Source of the DNA: 34-65-8 sp964516135
GTDB lineage: Bacteria > Pseudomonadota > Alphaproteobacteria > Sphingomonadales > Sphingomonadaceae
Reading direction: 5' to 3'
DNA: 64,000 bases
NCBI GenBank assembly: GCA_964516135.1
Contig: CAZEWN010000002.1
Location: 182,253 to 246,252 of the forward strand
Shown: one piece after another, positions 52,156 through 60,373 of the stretch
How the letters are laid out: each line of letters begins with the position of its first letter
Numbering within the stretch: position 1 is the first letter of the stretch
The notes under the pieces: generated by a model
Database searches by the model: none
What the model saw: the letters and a program-made list of their open reading frames with translations, nothing else
What the model was told of the DNA's origin: nothing
Program-made: the position numbers and the translations under genes

Positions 52156-53358
52156 TCATAGCGCGGCCTGGGCTTCGCTTTCGTCGACTGGCGCGGTTTC
52201 GAGCCGGGTCATCGCCAGCTTTCCGCGCTTTACCGCAAAGCCGAGCTTGCCTTCGACCAGTTCGAGCGCGTCGCGGCCGAATACCTCGAACCGCCAGCCG
52301 TCGAGCACCGGAAGGTCGCGAGCGCCCGCGGCCAGCGCCTCCATCTCGTCCGAACGGGTTAGCAGGCGGGAGGCGACATCGATTTCGCGACTGCGGATCT
52401 TGAGCAGCAGCTTGAGCAAGTCGGCCACGAGCGCGCCCTCTTTGCCCAGCGGGGCGCCGCGCTTTTCCTTCGGTGGCATCTCTTCCGGGCCGAGCGGGAC
52501 AGCCTTTTCGAGTACCTTCATCAAACGCTTGCCAATGTCGTTGTCGCGCCAGGCGTTGGAGAGGCCGCGGACCTTGGCAAGATCGGCCTGCTGTTTGGGC
52601 GGATGGCTGGCGAGGTCAGCCAGGGTTTCGTCGCGCATGATGCGGCCGCGCGGAATGTCCTTGTGCTGGGCTTCCTGTTCGCGCCAGGCGGCCAGTGCCT
52701 TGAGCCGCCCGAGAACCTGGGGGTTGCGACCGGCCGCGCGAATACGCTTCCATGCGCTATCGGGATCGGTGCGATAATTATCGGGATCGGCGAGTTTTTC
52801 CATTTCAGCGTCGAGCCAGTCACCGCGCCCGGTCTTGATCAGCTTCTTGAGAATCTTGGGAAAAATCTTGGCGAGGTGCGTGACATCGCCGATGGCGTAT
52901 TCCACTTGCCGTTCAGTCAGGGGACGCCGCCTCCAGTCGGTGAAGCGCGCGCCCTTGTCGATCGTGAGGCCGAGCCAGCTTTCGACAAGGTTCGCATAGC
53001 CGATCTGTTCGCTCTGGCTGACCGCCATCATTGCGATCTGCGTGTCGAAGATCGGGTGCGGGGTGGTTCCGGTCAGGTTGTAGATGATTTCCACGTCCTG
53101 CCCGCCGGCGTGAAAAACCTTTAGCACGTCCTCATTGTCGCACAGCAGTTCGAGCAAGGGAGCCAGGTCGATGCCTTCGGCCATGGGATCAATCGCGGCG
53201 GCTTCTTCGGTGTTGCCGATCTGGACCAGGCACAGCTCGGGCCAGTAGGTATTCTCGCGCATGAATTCGGTGTCGACGCACACGAAGTCGGATTGGGCGA
53301 GACGGTTGCAGAGCTCTTCGAGCGCGGCGGTGGTGGTGATCAGGTCGTGGATTTTCAT
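52156..53358 (-). CDS. rnd: Ribonuclease D
   Basis: A 400-residue 3'-5' exoribonuclease that trims tRNA precursors. The DEDD exonuclease core is complete: CVDTEFMRENTYWPELCLVQ with the first Asp and Glu, VFHAGGQDVEIIY, FDTQIAMM and YAIGDVTHL with the last Asp. Two HRDC domains follow (LKALAAWREQEAQHKDIPRG and a second one near the end). The ATG at 53358 is the normal start; the frame is open further upstream without similarity. It lies 10 bases upstream of oxyR on the same strand. Confidence 0.94.
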   Translation of the reverse strand: MKIHDLITTTAALEELCNRLAQSDFVCVDTEFMRENTYWPELCLVQIGNTEEAAAIDPMAEGIDLAPLLELLCDNEDVLKVFHAGGQDVEIIYNLTGTTPHPIFDTQIAMMAVSQSEQIGYANLVESWLGLTIDKGARFTDWRRRPLTERQVEYAIGDVTHLAKIFPKILKKLIKTGRGDWLDAEMEKLADPDNYRTDPDSAWKRIRAAGRNPQVLGRLKALAAWREQEAQHKDIPRGRIMRDETLADLASHPPKQQADLAKVRGLSNAWRDNDIGKRLMKVLEKAVPLGPEEMPPKEKRGAPLGKEGALVADLLKLLLKIRSREIDVASRLLTRSDEMEALAAGARDLPVLDGWRFEVFGRDALELVEGKLGFAVKRGKLAMTRLETAPVDESEAQAAL

Positions 53359-53420
53359 CGTTTCTGTTCTGGTTGCGGGCGGAGTACCGCCGCTCGGGGC
53401 CATTCCCACAGGCGCGCTGC

Positions 53421-53449
53421 TTGACAAAGCAGACAGCATCCCCTGTTAG
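53421..53449 (+). promoter_or_regulatory. Candidate aspS promoter
   Basis: TTGACA at 53421-53426 and TGTTAG at 53444-53449 are separated by 17 bases. They lie about 75 bases upstream of the aspS ATG in the divergent rnd-aspS gap. Confidence 0.45.
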
Positions 53450-53521
53450 CGCGCGCGATTCCTGCTAAGGGCAGCGCGCCCTCGCCCTAGCGCCATAGCT
53501 CCAAAATTGGAAAGAGTTTAG

Positions 53522-55306
53522 ATGCACGCCTATCGTACCCACACCTGCGCCGCGCTGACGAGCGCGCATGTCGGCGAAACCGTCCGCCTGTCGGGCTGGG
53601 TACATAACAAGCGTGATCACGGAGGCGTACTGTTCGTGGACCTGCGCGACCATTACGGGATCACCCAGGTGGTGGCCGATAGCGATAGCGCGGCGCTGCC
53701 GGTGCTTGACAAGTTGCGGCTGGAATCGGTGGTGACGATCGAGGGCACGGTCAAGGCCCGCGCCGACGCGGCCGTGAACCCGAACCTGCCGACCGGCGCG
53801 ATCGAGGTGTTTGCGCGCATGGTAACGGTGCAGAGTGTTGCCTCGGATCTGCCACTGATCGTCAACTCGGCGGAGGATTACCCCGAGGAAACGCGGCTCA
53901 AGTATCGGTTTGTCGATCTGCGGCGCGAACGGCTGCACCGCAACATCGTGCTGCGCAGCCAGGTGATCGCCTCGATCCGGCGTCGGATGGTGGAGCAGGG
54001 ATTCACCGAATTCCAGACCCCGATCCTGGGCGCCTCGAGCCCCGAGGGCGCGCGTGATTATCTCGTGCCCAGCCGCCTTCACCCGGGGCGCTTCTACGCG
54101 CTGCCCCAGGCGCCGCAGATGTTCAAGCAGCTGCTGATGGTCGCCGGTTTCGACCGCTATTTCCAGATCGCGCCGTGTTTCCGTGACGAGGATTTGCGCG
54201 CCGACCGCAGCCCCGAGTTCTACCAGCTCGATCTGGAGATGAGCTTTGTCACCCAGGAAGACGTATTCCAGGCGCTGGAACCGGTACTTGCGGGCGTGTT
54301 CGAGGAGTTCTCCGGTGGCAAAAGCGTAACCCCGGCGGGCAGCTTCCCGCGCATTCCCTATGCCGAGGCGATGCTCAAGTACGGCAGCGACAAGCCCGAT
54401 CTGCGCAATCCGCTGATCATCAGCGATGTTACCGAACACTTCACGACTAGCGGCTTTGGCCTGTTCGAAAAGATCGTGGGGAGTGGTGGCCGTGTTCGCG
54501 CCATCCCGGCGCCCGCGACCGCAGACAAGAGCCGCAAGTTCTTCGACGACATGAACGATTGGGCGCGCAAGGAAGGTTTTGCGGGTCTCGGGTATGTCAC
54601 GCGCAAGAACGGAGAGTTCGGCGGTCCGATCGCCAAGAACCACGGCGAGGAAGGCATGGCAGCGCTTTACGCCCACATGGGGCTTGGCGAGAACGACGGT
54701 CTGTTTTTCGCCGCGGGCAAGGAAAGGGAAGCGGTCAAGCTCGCGGGAACGGCGCGCACCCGCGTTGCCGAGCAGCTCGGCCTGATCGAGGAGGGGTGCT
54801 TCAAATTCTGCTGGATCGTCGACTTCCCGATGTTCGAATATGACGAGGATGCGAAGAAAGTCGATTTCAGCCACAACCCGTTTTCAATGCCACAGGGTGA
54901 GTTGGAGGCGCTGGAGACACAGGACCCGCTCGAAATCAAGGCGTGGCAGTACGACATCGTTTGCAACGGTTATGAACTGTCAAGCGGCGCCATCCGGAAC
55001 CACAAGCCCGAGATCATGTACAAGGCGTTCGAGATTGCCGGATATTCGCAGGCCGATGTCGATGCCAATTTCAGTGGCATGATCGAGGCTTTCAAGTTGG
55101 GCGCGCCGCCGCACGGCGGCTCTGCACCGGGGATCGACCGGATTGTGATGCTGTTGGCCGACGAGCCGAACATACGCGAGGTGATCGCCTTCCCGCTTAA
55201 TCAGAAGGCGCAGGACCTCATGATGGGTGCGCCATCGCAAGTTACGCCGCAGGCGCTGCGCGAAGTCCACATTCGCACGATCGAGCCGCCCAAGCCGGAC
55301 CAGTAG
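53522..55306 (+). CDS. aspS: Aspartyl-tRNA synthetase
   Basis: A 594-residue class II synthetase. The N-terminal OB fold (VRLSGWVHNKRDHGGVLFVD) binds the anticodon. Motif 2 is CFRDEDLRADRSPEF, QLDLEMSFV follows, and motif 3 is GGSAPGIDRIVMLLAD. The bacterial GAD insert lies between. It ends PPKPDQ followed by TAG and an intrinsic terminator, so TAG is used here as a real stop. Alphaproteobacterial AspRS is often non-discriminating and also charges tRNA-Asn; this cannot be decided from the sequence by eye. Confidence 0.96.
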   Translation: MHAYRTHTCAALTSAHVGETVRLSGWVHNKRDHGGVLFVDLRDHYGITQVVADSDSAALPVLDKLRLESVVTIEGTVKARADAAVNPNLPTGAIEVFARMVTVQSVASDLPLIVNSAEDYPEETRLKYRFVDLRRERLHRNIVLRSQVIASIRRRMVEQGFTEFQTPILGASSPEGARDYLVPSRLHPGRFYALPQAPQMFKQLLMVAGFDRYFQIAPCFRDEDLRADRSPEFYQLDLEMSFVTQEDVFQALEPVLAGVFEEFSGGKSVTPAGSFPRIPYAEAMLKYGSDKPDLRNPLIISDVTEHFTTSGFGLFEKIVGSGGRVRAIPAPATADKSRKFFDDMNDWARKEGFAGLGYVTRKNGEFGGPIAKNHGEEGMAALYAHMGLGENDGLFFAAGKEREAVKLAGTARTRVAEQLGLIEEGCFKFCWIVDFPMFEYDEDAKKVDFSHNPFSMPQGELEALETQDPLEIKAWQYDIVCNGYELSSGAIRNHKPEIMYKAFEIAGYSQADVDANFSGMIEAFKLGAPPHGGSAPGIDRIVMLLADEPNIREVIAFPLNQKAQDLMMGAPSQVTPQALREVHIRTIEPPKPDQ

Positions 55307-55323
55307 GGTCGTCAACAGGGCAA

Positions 55324-55357
55324 AAAGGGCGCGGGGTTAATTCCCCCCGCGCCCTTT
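55324..55357. terminator. Intrinsic terminator between aspS and the PA2169-like gene
   Basis: AAAGGGCGCGGGG (55324-55336) and CCCCGCGCCCTTT (55345-55357) form a perfect 13-bp stem with an 8-base loop. The A and T ends let it work in both directions for the two convergent genes. Confidence 0.88.
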
Positions 55358-55374
55358 CGTTTCGATCGGAATGG

Positions 55375-55806
55375 TCAGTCGTACTGTTTTTCGATCATGT
55401 CGCCAAAGCGCTCACCCTCGGCGATTTCCGCATAGCATTGCTGCACGATCGCGCGTTCCTGCGGATCGAGATCGGCATGCTCCAGCGCTTCGCGGAATTT
55501 CCCCGCGAGATAATCCTCGCCTTCCTCCACGCGTTCGGCAGCGGCTTCATCGCCGTTTTCAAACATGTCGGTGATGTCGGTCCAGAGGCGGTGCGCTGCC
55601 CCGGCAGTGGTGCCCTTCGTGACCAGTTCCTCGCCCTGCCGCAGAAGCTCGGCGTTCAGCGTTGCGAGGGTCTGTTGGCGTTTTTCCAGGCGATCAGCGA
55701 GCGCGGACTTGAGCGCGGGACTATGTGCCTTCTCCGCGGCTCTGCGATATCCCTCGACTGAATCGAAGGTAGTGTCGACCAGCGACTTGAAAACGGTGGT
55801 ACTCAT
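55375..55806 (-). CDS. PA2169 family four-helix-bundle protein (DUF2383)
   Basis: A 143-residue all-helical protein of the ferritin-like DUF2383/PA2169 type. It shows FKSLVDTTFDSVEGYRRAAE, LADRLEKRQQTLATLNAELL and a Glu-rich region (DEAAAERVEEGEDYLAGKF). Metal-binding or stress functions have been suggested for relatives but are not established. There is no signal peptide. The start is the ATG at 55806. It is divergent from acpP; the 191-base gap holds nothing else I can support. Confidence 0.85.
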   Translation of the reverse strand: MSTTVFKSLVDTTFDSVEGYRRAAEKAHSPALKSALADRLEKRQQTLATLNAELLRQGEELVTKGTTAGAAHRLWTDITDMFENGDEAAAERVEEGEDYLAGKFREALEHADLDPQERAIVQQCYAEIAEGERFGDMIEKQYD

Positions 55807-55997
55807 CGGGTTGCGTCCCTTTTGCCAGATATTGCAGATAGCTGGCCAACGGCCTTGGTCTTGATTTGTGCCAATGGCGCGCCAATTTTCCGCTCGGCCG
55901 GGGTCCGTGGCCTCGGTGCCATCCCCCTTGCCAGCGCCCGCGCCGTTCATTAGGGCGAAAGCCAACTTTGAAACCCCCAGACACTAGAGGGAATAAT

Positions 55998-56234
55998 ATG
56001 AGCGATACCGCCGAACGCGTTCAGAAGATCGTCGTCGAGCATCTCGGCGTCGAAGCCGACAAGGTGAACCAGGAAGCCAGCTTCATCGACGACCTGGGCG
56101 CGGACAGTCTCGACATTGTCGAGCTGGTCATGGCGTTCGAGGAAGAATTCGGCGTCGAGATCCCCGACGATGCGGCGGAAAAGATCACCACTGTGGGCGA
56201 CGCGACCAAGTATATCGAAGAGCACAAGGGCTGA
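55998..56234 (+). CDS. acpP: Acyl carrier protein
   Basis: A 78-residue acidic carrier of fatty-acid synthesis. Ser37 in GADSLDIVELVMAFEEEFG receives the phosphopantetheine arm. The protein starts SDTAERVQKIVVEHLGV and ends with IPDDAAEKITTVGDATKYIE, as usual. AGAGGGAATAAT precedes the ATG. It is separated from fabF by a T-tailed hairpin that would keep acpP mRNA more abundant. Confidence 0.97.
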   Translation: MSDTAERVQKIVVEHLGVEADKVNQEASFIDDLGADSLDIVELVMAFEEEFGVEIPDDAAEKITTVGDATKYIEEHKG

Positions 56235-56280
56235 TTGCCCGACCCGCCGTGCTCGCCGCGCGGCAAGCCGGCGGGAAGTG

Positions 56281-56321
56281 ACAGGCTCGACCCGGAAGCG
56301 GGCCGGGCCTGTTGTCTTTTT
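56281..56321 (+). terminator. Hairpin with T run between acpP and fabF (attenuator)
   Basis: The arms 56281-56294 and 56299-56312 form a 14-bp stem, with two mismatch/wobble positions, around GAAG. TGTCTTTTT follows. It looks like an intrinsic terminator inside the acpP-fabF unit. Partial stopping here would give more ACP than FabF, as the cell needs. Confidence 0.7.
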
Positions 56322-56333
56322 ACGGAGAGTTCC

Positions 56334-57593
56334 ATGCGTCGTGTCGTCGTAACTGGTCTCGGCCTCGTCACCCCGCTGGGCGGCGATGTCGAAACCACCT
56401 GGGCCAACCTGATCGCCGGCAAGAGCGGCGCGAGCCAGATCACCCGTTTCGACACCACCGATCACAAGTGCACGATCGCCTGCGAGGTGAAGCCGAAGGA
56501 TCACGAGTGGGGGTTCGATCCTGACAAGCGTGTCGACCACAAGGTTCAGCGTCAGGTCGATCCGTTCATCGTCTATGGCATCGATGCCGCGGGCCAGGCG
56601 CTGGAGGATGCGGGCCTTGCTGAAATGGACCAGGCGCTAAAGGAGCGGACCGGCTGCTCGATCGGGTCGGGCATCGGCGGCCTGCCGGGGATCGAGAGCG
56701 AGTCGATCGTGCTGAAGGAACGCGGCCCGGGCCGCGTCAGCCCCCACTTCGTCCACGGGCGGCTGATCAACCTCATTAGCGGCCAAGTTTCTATCAAGTA
56801 CGGCCTGATGGGCCCTAACCATGCGGTCGTTACCGCGTGTTCGACCGGCGCGCACTCGATTGGTGACGCCGCGCGGATGATCAAGGACGGGGATGCCGAC
56901 GTAATGCTGGCGGGCGGCGCGGAATCGACCGTGAACCCGCTCGGCGTGGCCGGTTTCGCCCAAGCACGCGCGCTCAACATGAGCATGAACGATCGCCCAA
57001 CACAGGCGAGCCGCCCCTACGACAAAGGCCGGGATGGCTTTGTCATGGGCGAAGGCGCTGGCGTTGTGGTGCTGGAGGAATACGAGCATGCCAAGGCACG
57101 CGGCGCCAAGATTTATGCCGAGGTGGTTGGCTATGGCCTTTCAGGCGATGCGTACCACGTCACCGCCCCGCATCCCGATGGCAAGGGCGCCGAGCTTGCG
57201 ATGCGGATGGCGTTGAAGAAGGCCGGGCTGGAGCCTGGCGATATCGACTATGTCAACGCCCACGGCACCTCAACGATGGCCGACACTATCGAGCTAGCCG
57301 CGGTCAAGCGCGTGCTCGGCGACGATCTGGGCGGCGCATCGATGAGCAGCACCAAGTCCGCCATCGGCCACCTGTTGGGCGGCGCGGGCGCGGTCGAGGC
57401 GATCTTCTGCATTCTCGCCATTCGCGACCAGATCGTGCCGCCGACGCTGAACCTCGACGATCCAGACGAAGGCACCGAAGGCGTCGACCTGGTCCCGCAT
57501 ACCGCGCGCAAGCGCGAAGTCAGCGCGGTGCTCAACAACAGCTTCGGCTTCGGCGGCACCAACGCATCGCTGGTGATGAAGAAGGTCGACTGA
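56334..57593 (+). CDS. fabF: 3-oxoacyl-ACP synthase II
   Basis: A 419-residue condensing enzyme that elongates fatty acids. The catalytic Cys169 is in VVTACSTGAHSIG; the two His are in NAHGTSTM and KSAIGHLLGGAGA; the C-terminal NSFGFGGTNASLV is intact. ATG 56334 follows GGAGAGTTCC. acpP-fabF-mltG is the standard order in alphaproteobacteria. It has no signal peptide. Confidence 0.96.
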   Translation: MRRVVVTGLGLVTPLGGDVETTWANLIAGKSGASQITRFDTTDHKCTIACEVKPKDHEWGFDPDKRVDHKVQRQVDPFIVYGIDAAGQALEDAGLAEMDQALKERTGCSIGSGIGGLPGIESESIVLKERGPGRVSPHFVHGRLINLISGQVSIKYGLMGPNHAVVTACSTGAHSIGDAARMIKDGDADVMLAGGAESTVNPLGVAGFAQARALNMSMNDRPTQASRPYDKGRDGFVMGEGAGVVVLEEYEHAKARGAKIYAEVVGYGLSGDAYHVTAPHPDGKGAELAMRMALKKAGLEPGDIDYVNAHGTSTMADTIELAAVKRVLGDDLGGASMSSTKSAIGHLLGGAGAVEAIFCILAIRDQIVPPTLNLDDPDEGTEGVDLVPHTARKREVSAVLNNSFGFGGTNASLVMKKVD

Positions 57594-57594
57594 C

Positions 57595-58554
57595 ATGCGC
57601 CGCTTCGCGGTCGTCCTGATCGCCGTCATGGCGCTGCTCGCGGTCGTCACTTTGAGCGGGGCTCTGGGCGCCGCGACGATTGAGGAGGATACCTCTTTCA
57701 CCGTGCCGTCCGGCTCTTCGCTAACGTCGGTCGCGCGGAAGCTGGAAGACGAAGGGCTGATCAGTTCCGCCGACGCGTTCCTGCTACGGGCGCAGCTGAT
57801 TGGTGGATCGGCCCCGATCCAGGCGGGAGAGTTTCTGCTGACGCCCGACATGGGTCAGGGCGCGATCCTCGAAGCGTTCCAGTCGGGCGATGTAATCCGC
57901 CGTTTCGTGACCGTTCCCGAAGGCATGCCTTCGATCCTGGTTCACGAGAAACTCATGGCGGAGGAGCACCTGACGGGGGAAATCCCGATCCCGGTCGAGG
58001 GTTCGATCCTGCCCGACACATACGATTTCGAGCGCGGTGAGGCGCGCACGGCGGTGCTTGCGCGGATGCAGGCGGCGATGCAGAACTACCTTGCCGAAGC
58101 CTGGCCCAAGCGCGGCGCCGACATCGCAGTGGCGAACGTGCGCGACGCGGTGATCCTCGCCTCGATCGTGGAGAAGGAAACCGGCGTCGCGCGCGAGCGG
58201 CGCATGGTGGCCGGGCTTTACTCCAACCGGGTGAAGCAGGGGATGTTTCTCCAGGCCGACCCGACGATCATCTATCCGATCACCAAGGGCAAGCCGCTTG
58301 GCCGCCGCATCCGCCAGTCGGAAATTGCCGCGATCAATGATTACAATACCTATTCCATGGCTGGCCTGCCAAAGGGTCCGATCACCAATCCCGGGCGCGA
58401 AAGCATCGCGGCGGTCCTCAACCCGGCAAAAACCGACGCGCTTTACATGGTTGCCGACGGCACCGGCGGCCATGAGTTCAACAAAGATTATGCCTCTCAC
58501 CAGCGCGCGGTCGACAAATGGTTTGCGCTGCGGCGCGAGCGTGGCGAGATGTGA
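57595..58554 (+). CDS. mltG: Endolytic transglycosylase MltG
   Basis: A 319-residue membrane-anchored enzyme that cuts new glycan strands and helps end peptidoglycan polymerisation. The N-terminal helix is VVLIAVMALLAVVTLSGALG. A LysM-like region (FTVPSGSSLTSVARKLEDEG) precedes the YceG/MltG catalytic domain with ASIVEKETGVARER, containing the catalytic Glu, then FLQADPTIIYPIT and NTYSMAGLPKGPITNPG. It follows fabF after one base and overlaps the next gene by four. Confidence 0.95.
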   Translation: MRRFAVVLIAVMALLAVVTLSGALGAATIEEDTSFTVPSGSSLTSVARKLEDEGLISSADAFLLRAQLIGGSAPIQAGEFLLTPDMGQGAILEAFQSGDVIRRFVTVPEGMPSILVHEKLMAEEHLTGEIPIPVEGSILPDTYDFERGEARTAVLARMQAAMQNYLAEAWPKRGADIAVANVRDAVILASIVEKETGVARERRMVAGLYSNRVKQGMFLQADPTIIYPITKGKPLGRRIRQSEIAAINDYNTYSMAGLPKGPITNPGRESIAAVLNPAKTDALYMVADGTGGHEFNKDYASHQRAVDKWFALRRERGEM

Positions 58555-59093
58555 CCGGCGCGCCGCTTCCCGCACCGTTGATCGTAACTGCCACGCTGCC
58601 CCCGGACCTCCATCGGTGGGCGACAGACCTCAGAACCCGGCATTTTCCGGCAGAGCGCAATTATCTCGAAGCGCACGTTACCCTGTTTCACGCACTCCCG
58701 CCCTCGGCAGAGGCGGAGGTGTTGGCGGCGCTCAAGGCCGAGGCTGCGGCGAACGTCCCCTTGGCCGCGCGGTTGGAAGGCGTGATGTCGCTCGGCCGGG
58801 GAACCGCGCTGCGCCTTTCGAGCGCGCCGCTGCTGGCACTGCGCGATCGCCTTGCGGGGCGGTTTCATGGATTGCTTACCGCGCAGGATTCGCATCGCCC
58901 GCGCCTTCACGTCACGGTGCAGAACAAGGTTTCGGTTGACGCCGCCAGGGCCTTGCAGGCCCAGCTCGGTCCGGTCGCCGTTCCGCGTGACTTTGCCTTC
59001 CCTGGCCTCGCGTTGTACCGTTATCGCGGCGGACCGTGGGACCATGTGCGCGACTTCGCCTTCCGCGGGGCGAGGGGAGGGGGGCATGATTGA
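58551..59093 (+). CDS. 2H phosphoesterase (2'-5' RNA ligase family)
   Basis: A 180-residue protein with the two HxT motifs of the 2H superfamily: EAHVTLFHAL (about residue 43) and RLHVTVQNKV (about residue 122). Members act on RNA 2',3'-cyclic ends or small nucleotides; the substrate is unknown. The GTG start at 58551 overlaps the mltG stop; the 3' end overlaps the next gene by 8 bases. It is in the acpP-fabF-mltG unit, so it is expressed with lipid and wall genes, but no direct link is evident. Confidence 0.88.
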   Translation: MTGAPLPAPLIVTATLPPDLHRWATDLRTRHFPAERNYLEAHVTLFHALPPSAEAEVLAALKAEAAANVPLAARLEGVMSLGRGTALRLSSAPLLALRDRLAGRFHGLLTAQDSHRPRLHVTVQNKVSVDAARALQAQLGPVAVPRDFAFPGLALYRYRGGPWDHVRDFAFRGARGGGHD

Positions 59094-59778
59094 AGTTGCC
59101 GACACGCTGACCGGCCCTGGTATGGTGATGCTGCATTTCGCCGCCGCGCTGCTTGTGGTGGCCATGCTGATGACCTCGATGCGACGCCTGCGTTGGCTGG
59201 CGCTGGCTGCGGGGCTCGCGGCGGTCGGGCATGCCGCGATCGAAGGTGCGTTTGCGGCGTTCCATGGGTGGCTGCTCCTGTTCATCGCTGTCAACGCTTG
59301 CCAGCTCGCGGTGCTGCTGCACCGTTCCCGCACGGGCGATCTGCGCCGTGAGGAACGCGCGTTGCTGGAGCACGTCCTGCAAGTCCAGGAACCGGCGAGC
59401 CAGCGACGCCTGCTTGGATTGCTGCGCTGGCGCGACGTGCCAACTGGCGAGGTGCTGATGCGGCAGGGGCAGGCAAGCCCGCCACTTGCCTATATCGCCA
59501 GCGGCAGCGCGGCGATCAGCCATCAAGGCCGCGATGTCGGCACGTGTGGCGCGGGCGACTTCGTCGGCGAAATGAGCCTCGTCACCGGCGAAAAGGCAAC
59601 CGCCACCGTGACGGCGGCGGAGCCAATGCGTATCGCGGTGTTGGACCGTGACGCGCTCGCCCAGCTTGCCCGATCTGTGCCCGACATCGGTCATGCTCTC
59701 GATGGCGCGCTCAATCGCGGCCTGGCGGCCAAAGTCGTGCGGATGAACCAGTTCGCCAGCGAGAATCCGGCAGGGTGA
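59086..59778 (+). CDS. Membrane protein with cyclic-nucleotide-binding domain
   Basis: A 230-residue protein: three membrane helices in the first about 80 residues (MLHFAAALLVVAMLMTSMR, LAALAAGLAAVGHA-like segment, WLLLFIAVNACQLAVLL), then a linker and a cyclic-nucleotide-binding beta-barrel (about 110-210) with GEVLMRQGQ, YIASGSAAI and FVGEMSLVTGEKATATV. The last stretch matches the phosphate-binding cassette pattern, with Ala-Thr where cAMP receptors have Arg, so cAMP binding is not assured. Architecture resembles Popeye-domain proteins. The ATG at 59086 follows GGGGAGGGGGG. Confidence 0.82.
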   Translation: MIEVADTLTGPGMVMLHFAAALLVVAMLMTSMRRLRWLALAAGLAAVGHAAIEGAFAAFHGWLLLFIAVNACQLAVLLHRSRTGDLRREERALLEHVLQVQEPASQRRLLGLLRWRDVPTGEVLMRQGQASPPLAYIASGSAAISHQGRDVGTCGAGDFVGEMSLVTGEKATATVTAAEPMRIAVLDRDALAQLARSVPDIGHALDGALNRGLAAKVVRMNQFASENPAG

Positions 59779-59864
59779 TCCAAGGCGCGTTTCCCCGGTT
59801 GACCGCGCCGCCCTGCCACACTAAACGCGCCGCCTGCCCCGCCACGGCGGCGGCTTCCCCTCGG

Positions 59865-59941
59865 GGCGGAGTAGCTCAGCCGGTTAGAGCAGCGGAATCA
59901 TAATCCGCGTGTCGGGGGTTCGAGTCCCTCCTCCGCTACCA
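59865..59941 (+). tRNA. tRNA-Met (anticodon CAT), island insertion site
   Basis: Acceptor arms GGCGGAG (59865-59871) and CTCCGCT (59931-59937) pair with one G-T wobble; CCA is encoded. The anticodon stem GCGGA/TCCGC encloses ATCATAA with CAT. Elongator Met fits best; Ile2 (lysidine-modified CAT) cannot be excluded by eye. The integrase remnant begins 179 bases downstream, so the 3' end of the tRNA is the likely attachment site. Confidence 0.93.
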
Positions 59942-60066
59942 ATCTCGAATCCGCATGGGTTCGCTTGCTTCCGCATATATCCGTAAAACTCAATTAAAAC
60001 AGAATGATGTGAGTGATTCGCGTCCGCTTGCGTGCGCATGCATTCGCTTGAAGCCGGATTTGGTGT

Positions 60067-60118
60067 GGGGGTATTTTGGGGGTATTTTCCGGGGGTAGCG
60101 AAAAGGAGCGATACCCCC
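60067..60118. promoter_or_regulatory. GGGGGTA repeats before the integrase start
   Basis: GGGGGTATTTT is repeated exactly at 60067-60077 and 60078-60088. A third GGGGGTA is at 60091-60097, and an inverted TACCCCC is at 60112-60118, directly before the ATG at 60120. They may be integrase arm sites or an autoregulatory operator. AAGGAG at 60102-60107 is the ribosome site. Confidence 0.45.
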
Positions 60119-60119
60119 A

Positions 60120-60338
60120 ATGGCCTTGAGTGAGATTCAGATCAAAAAAGCGAAGGCGGCTGAGCGTCCATACAAGCTTGCGGATGGGGAGGGATTATTC
60201 CTCCTCGTGCAAAAGAACGGCTCGAAGCTCTGGCGGCTGAGGTCGTTGAAGGATCGAACAGTGCACCTGCCCAGCTTGCAATATCTTACGATCCCGATCG
60301 TCTCACGATCGCGCGGATCAGAGAACTCGCGCACGTAG
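60120..60338 (+). pseudogene. Tyrosine recombinase (P4-type integrase), N-terminal remnant
   Basis: The first about 40 residues match the N-terminal DUF4102 domain of tRNA-targeting P4-type integrases: LSEIQIKKAKAAERPYKLAD, then GEGLFLLVQKNGSKLWRL. After that the similarity stops and the frame runs into unrelated sequence to a stop at 60336-60338. The core-binding and catalytic (Arg-His-Arg-Tyr) domains are absent, so it is non-functional. The break coincides with the start of the ATPase-like reading frame, showing a deletion or recombination that fused the two. Confidence 0.88.
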
Positions 60339-60373
60339 CAGGAGCGGAAATTTCCGGGCGCTACGGGCATGTT

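Noticed and set aside
59884..60120. 78-codon minus-strand open frame across tRNA-Met
   Set aside because: Its C-terminal part is the antisense of the tRNA, a well-known false gene type; it has no independent support.
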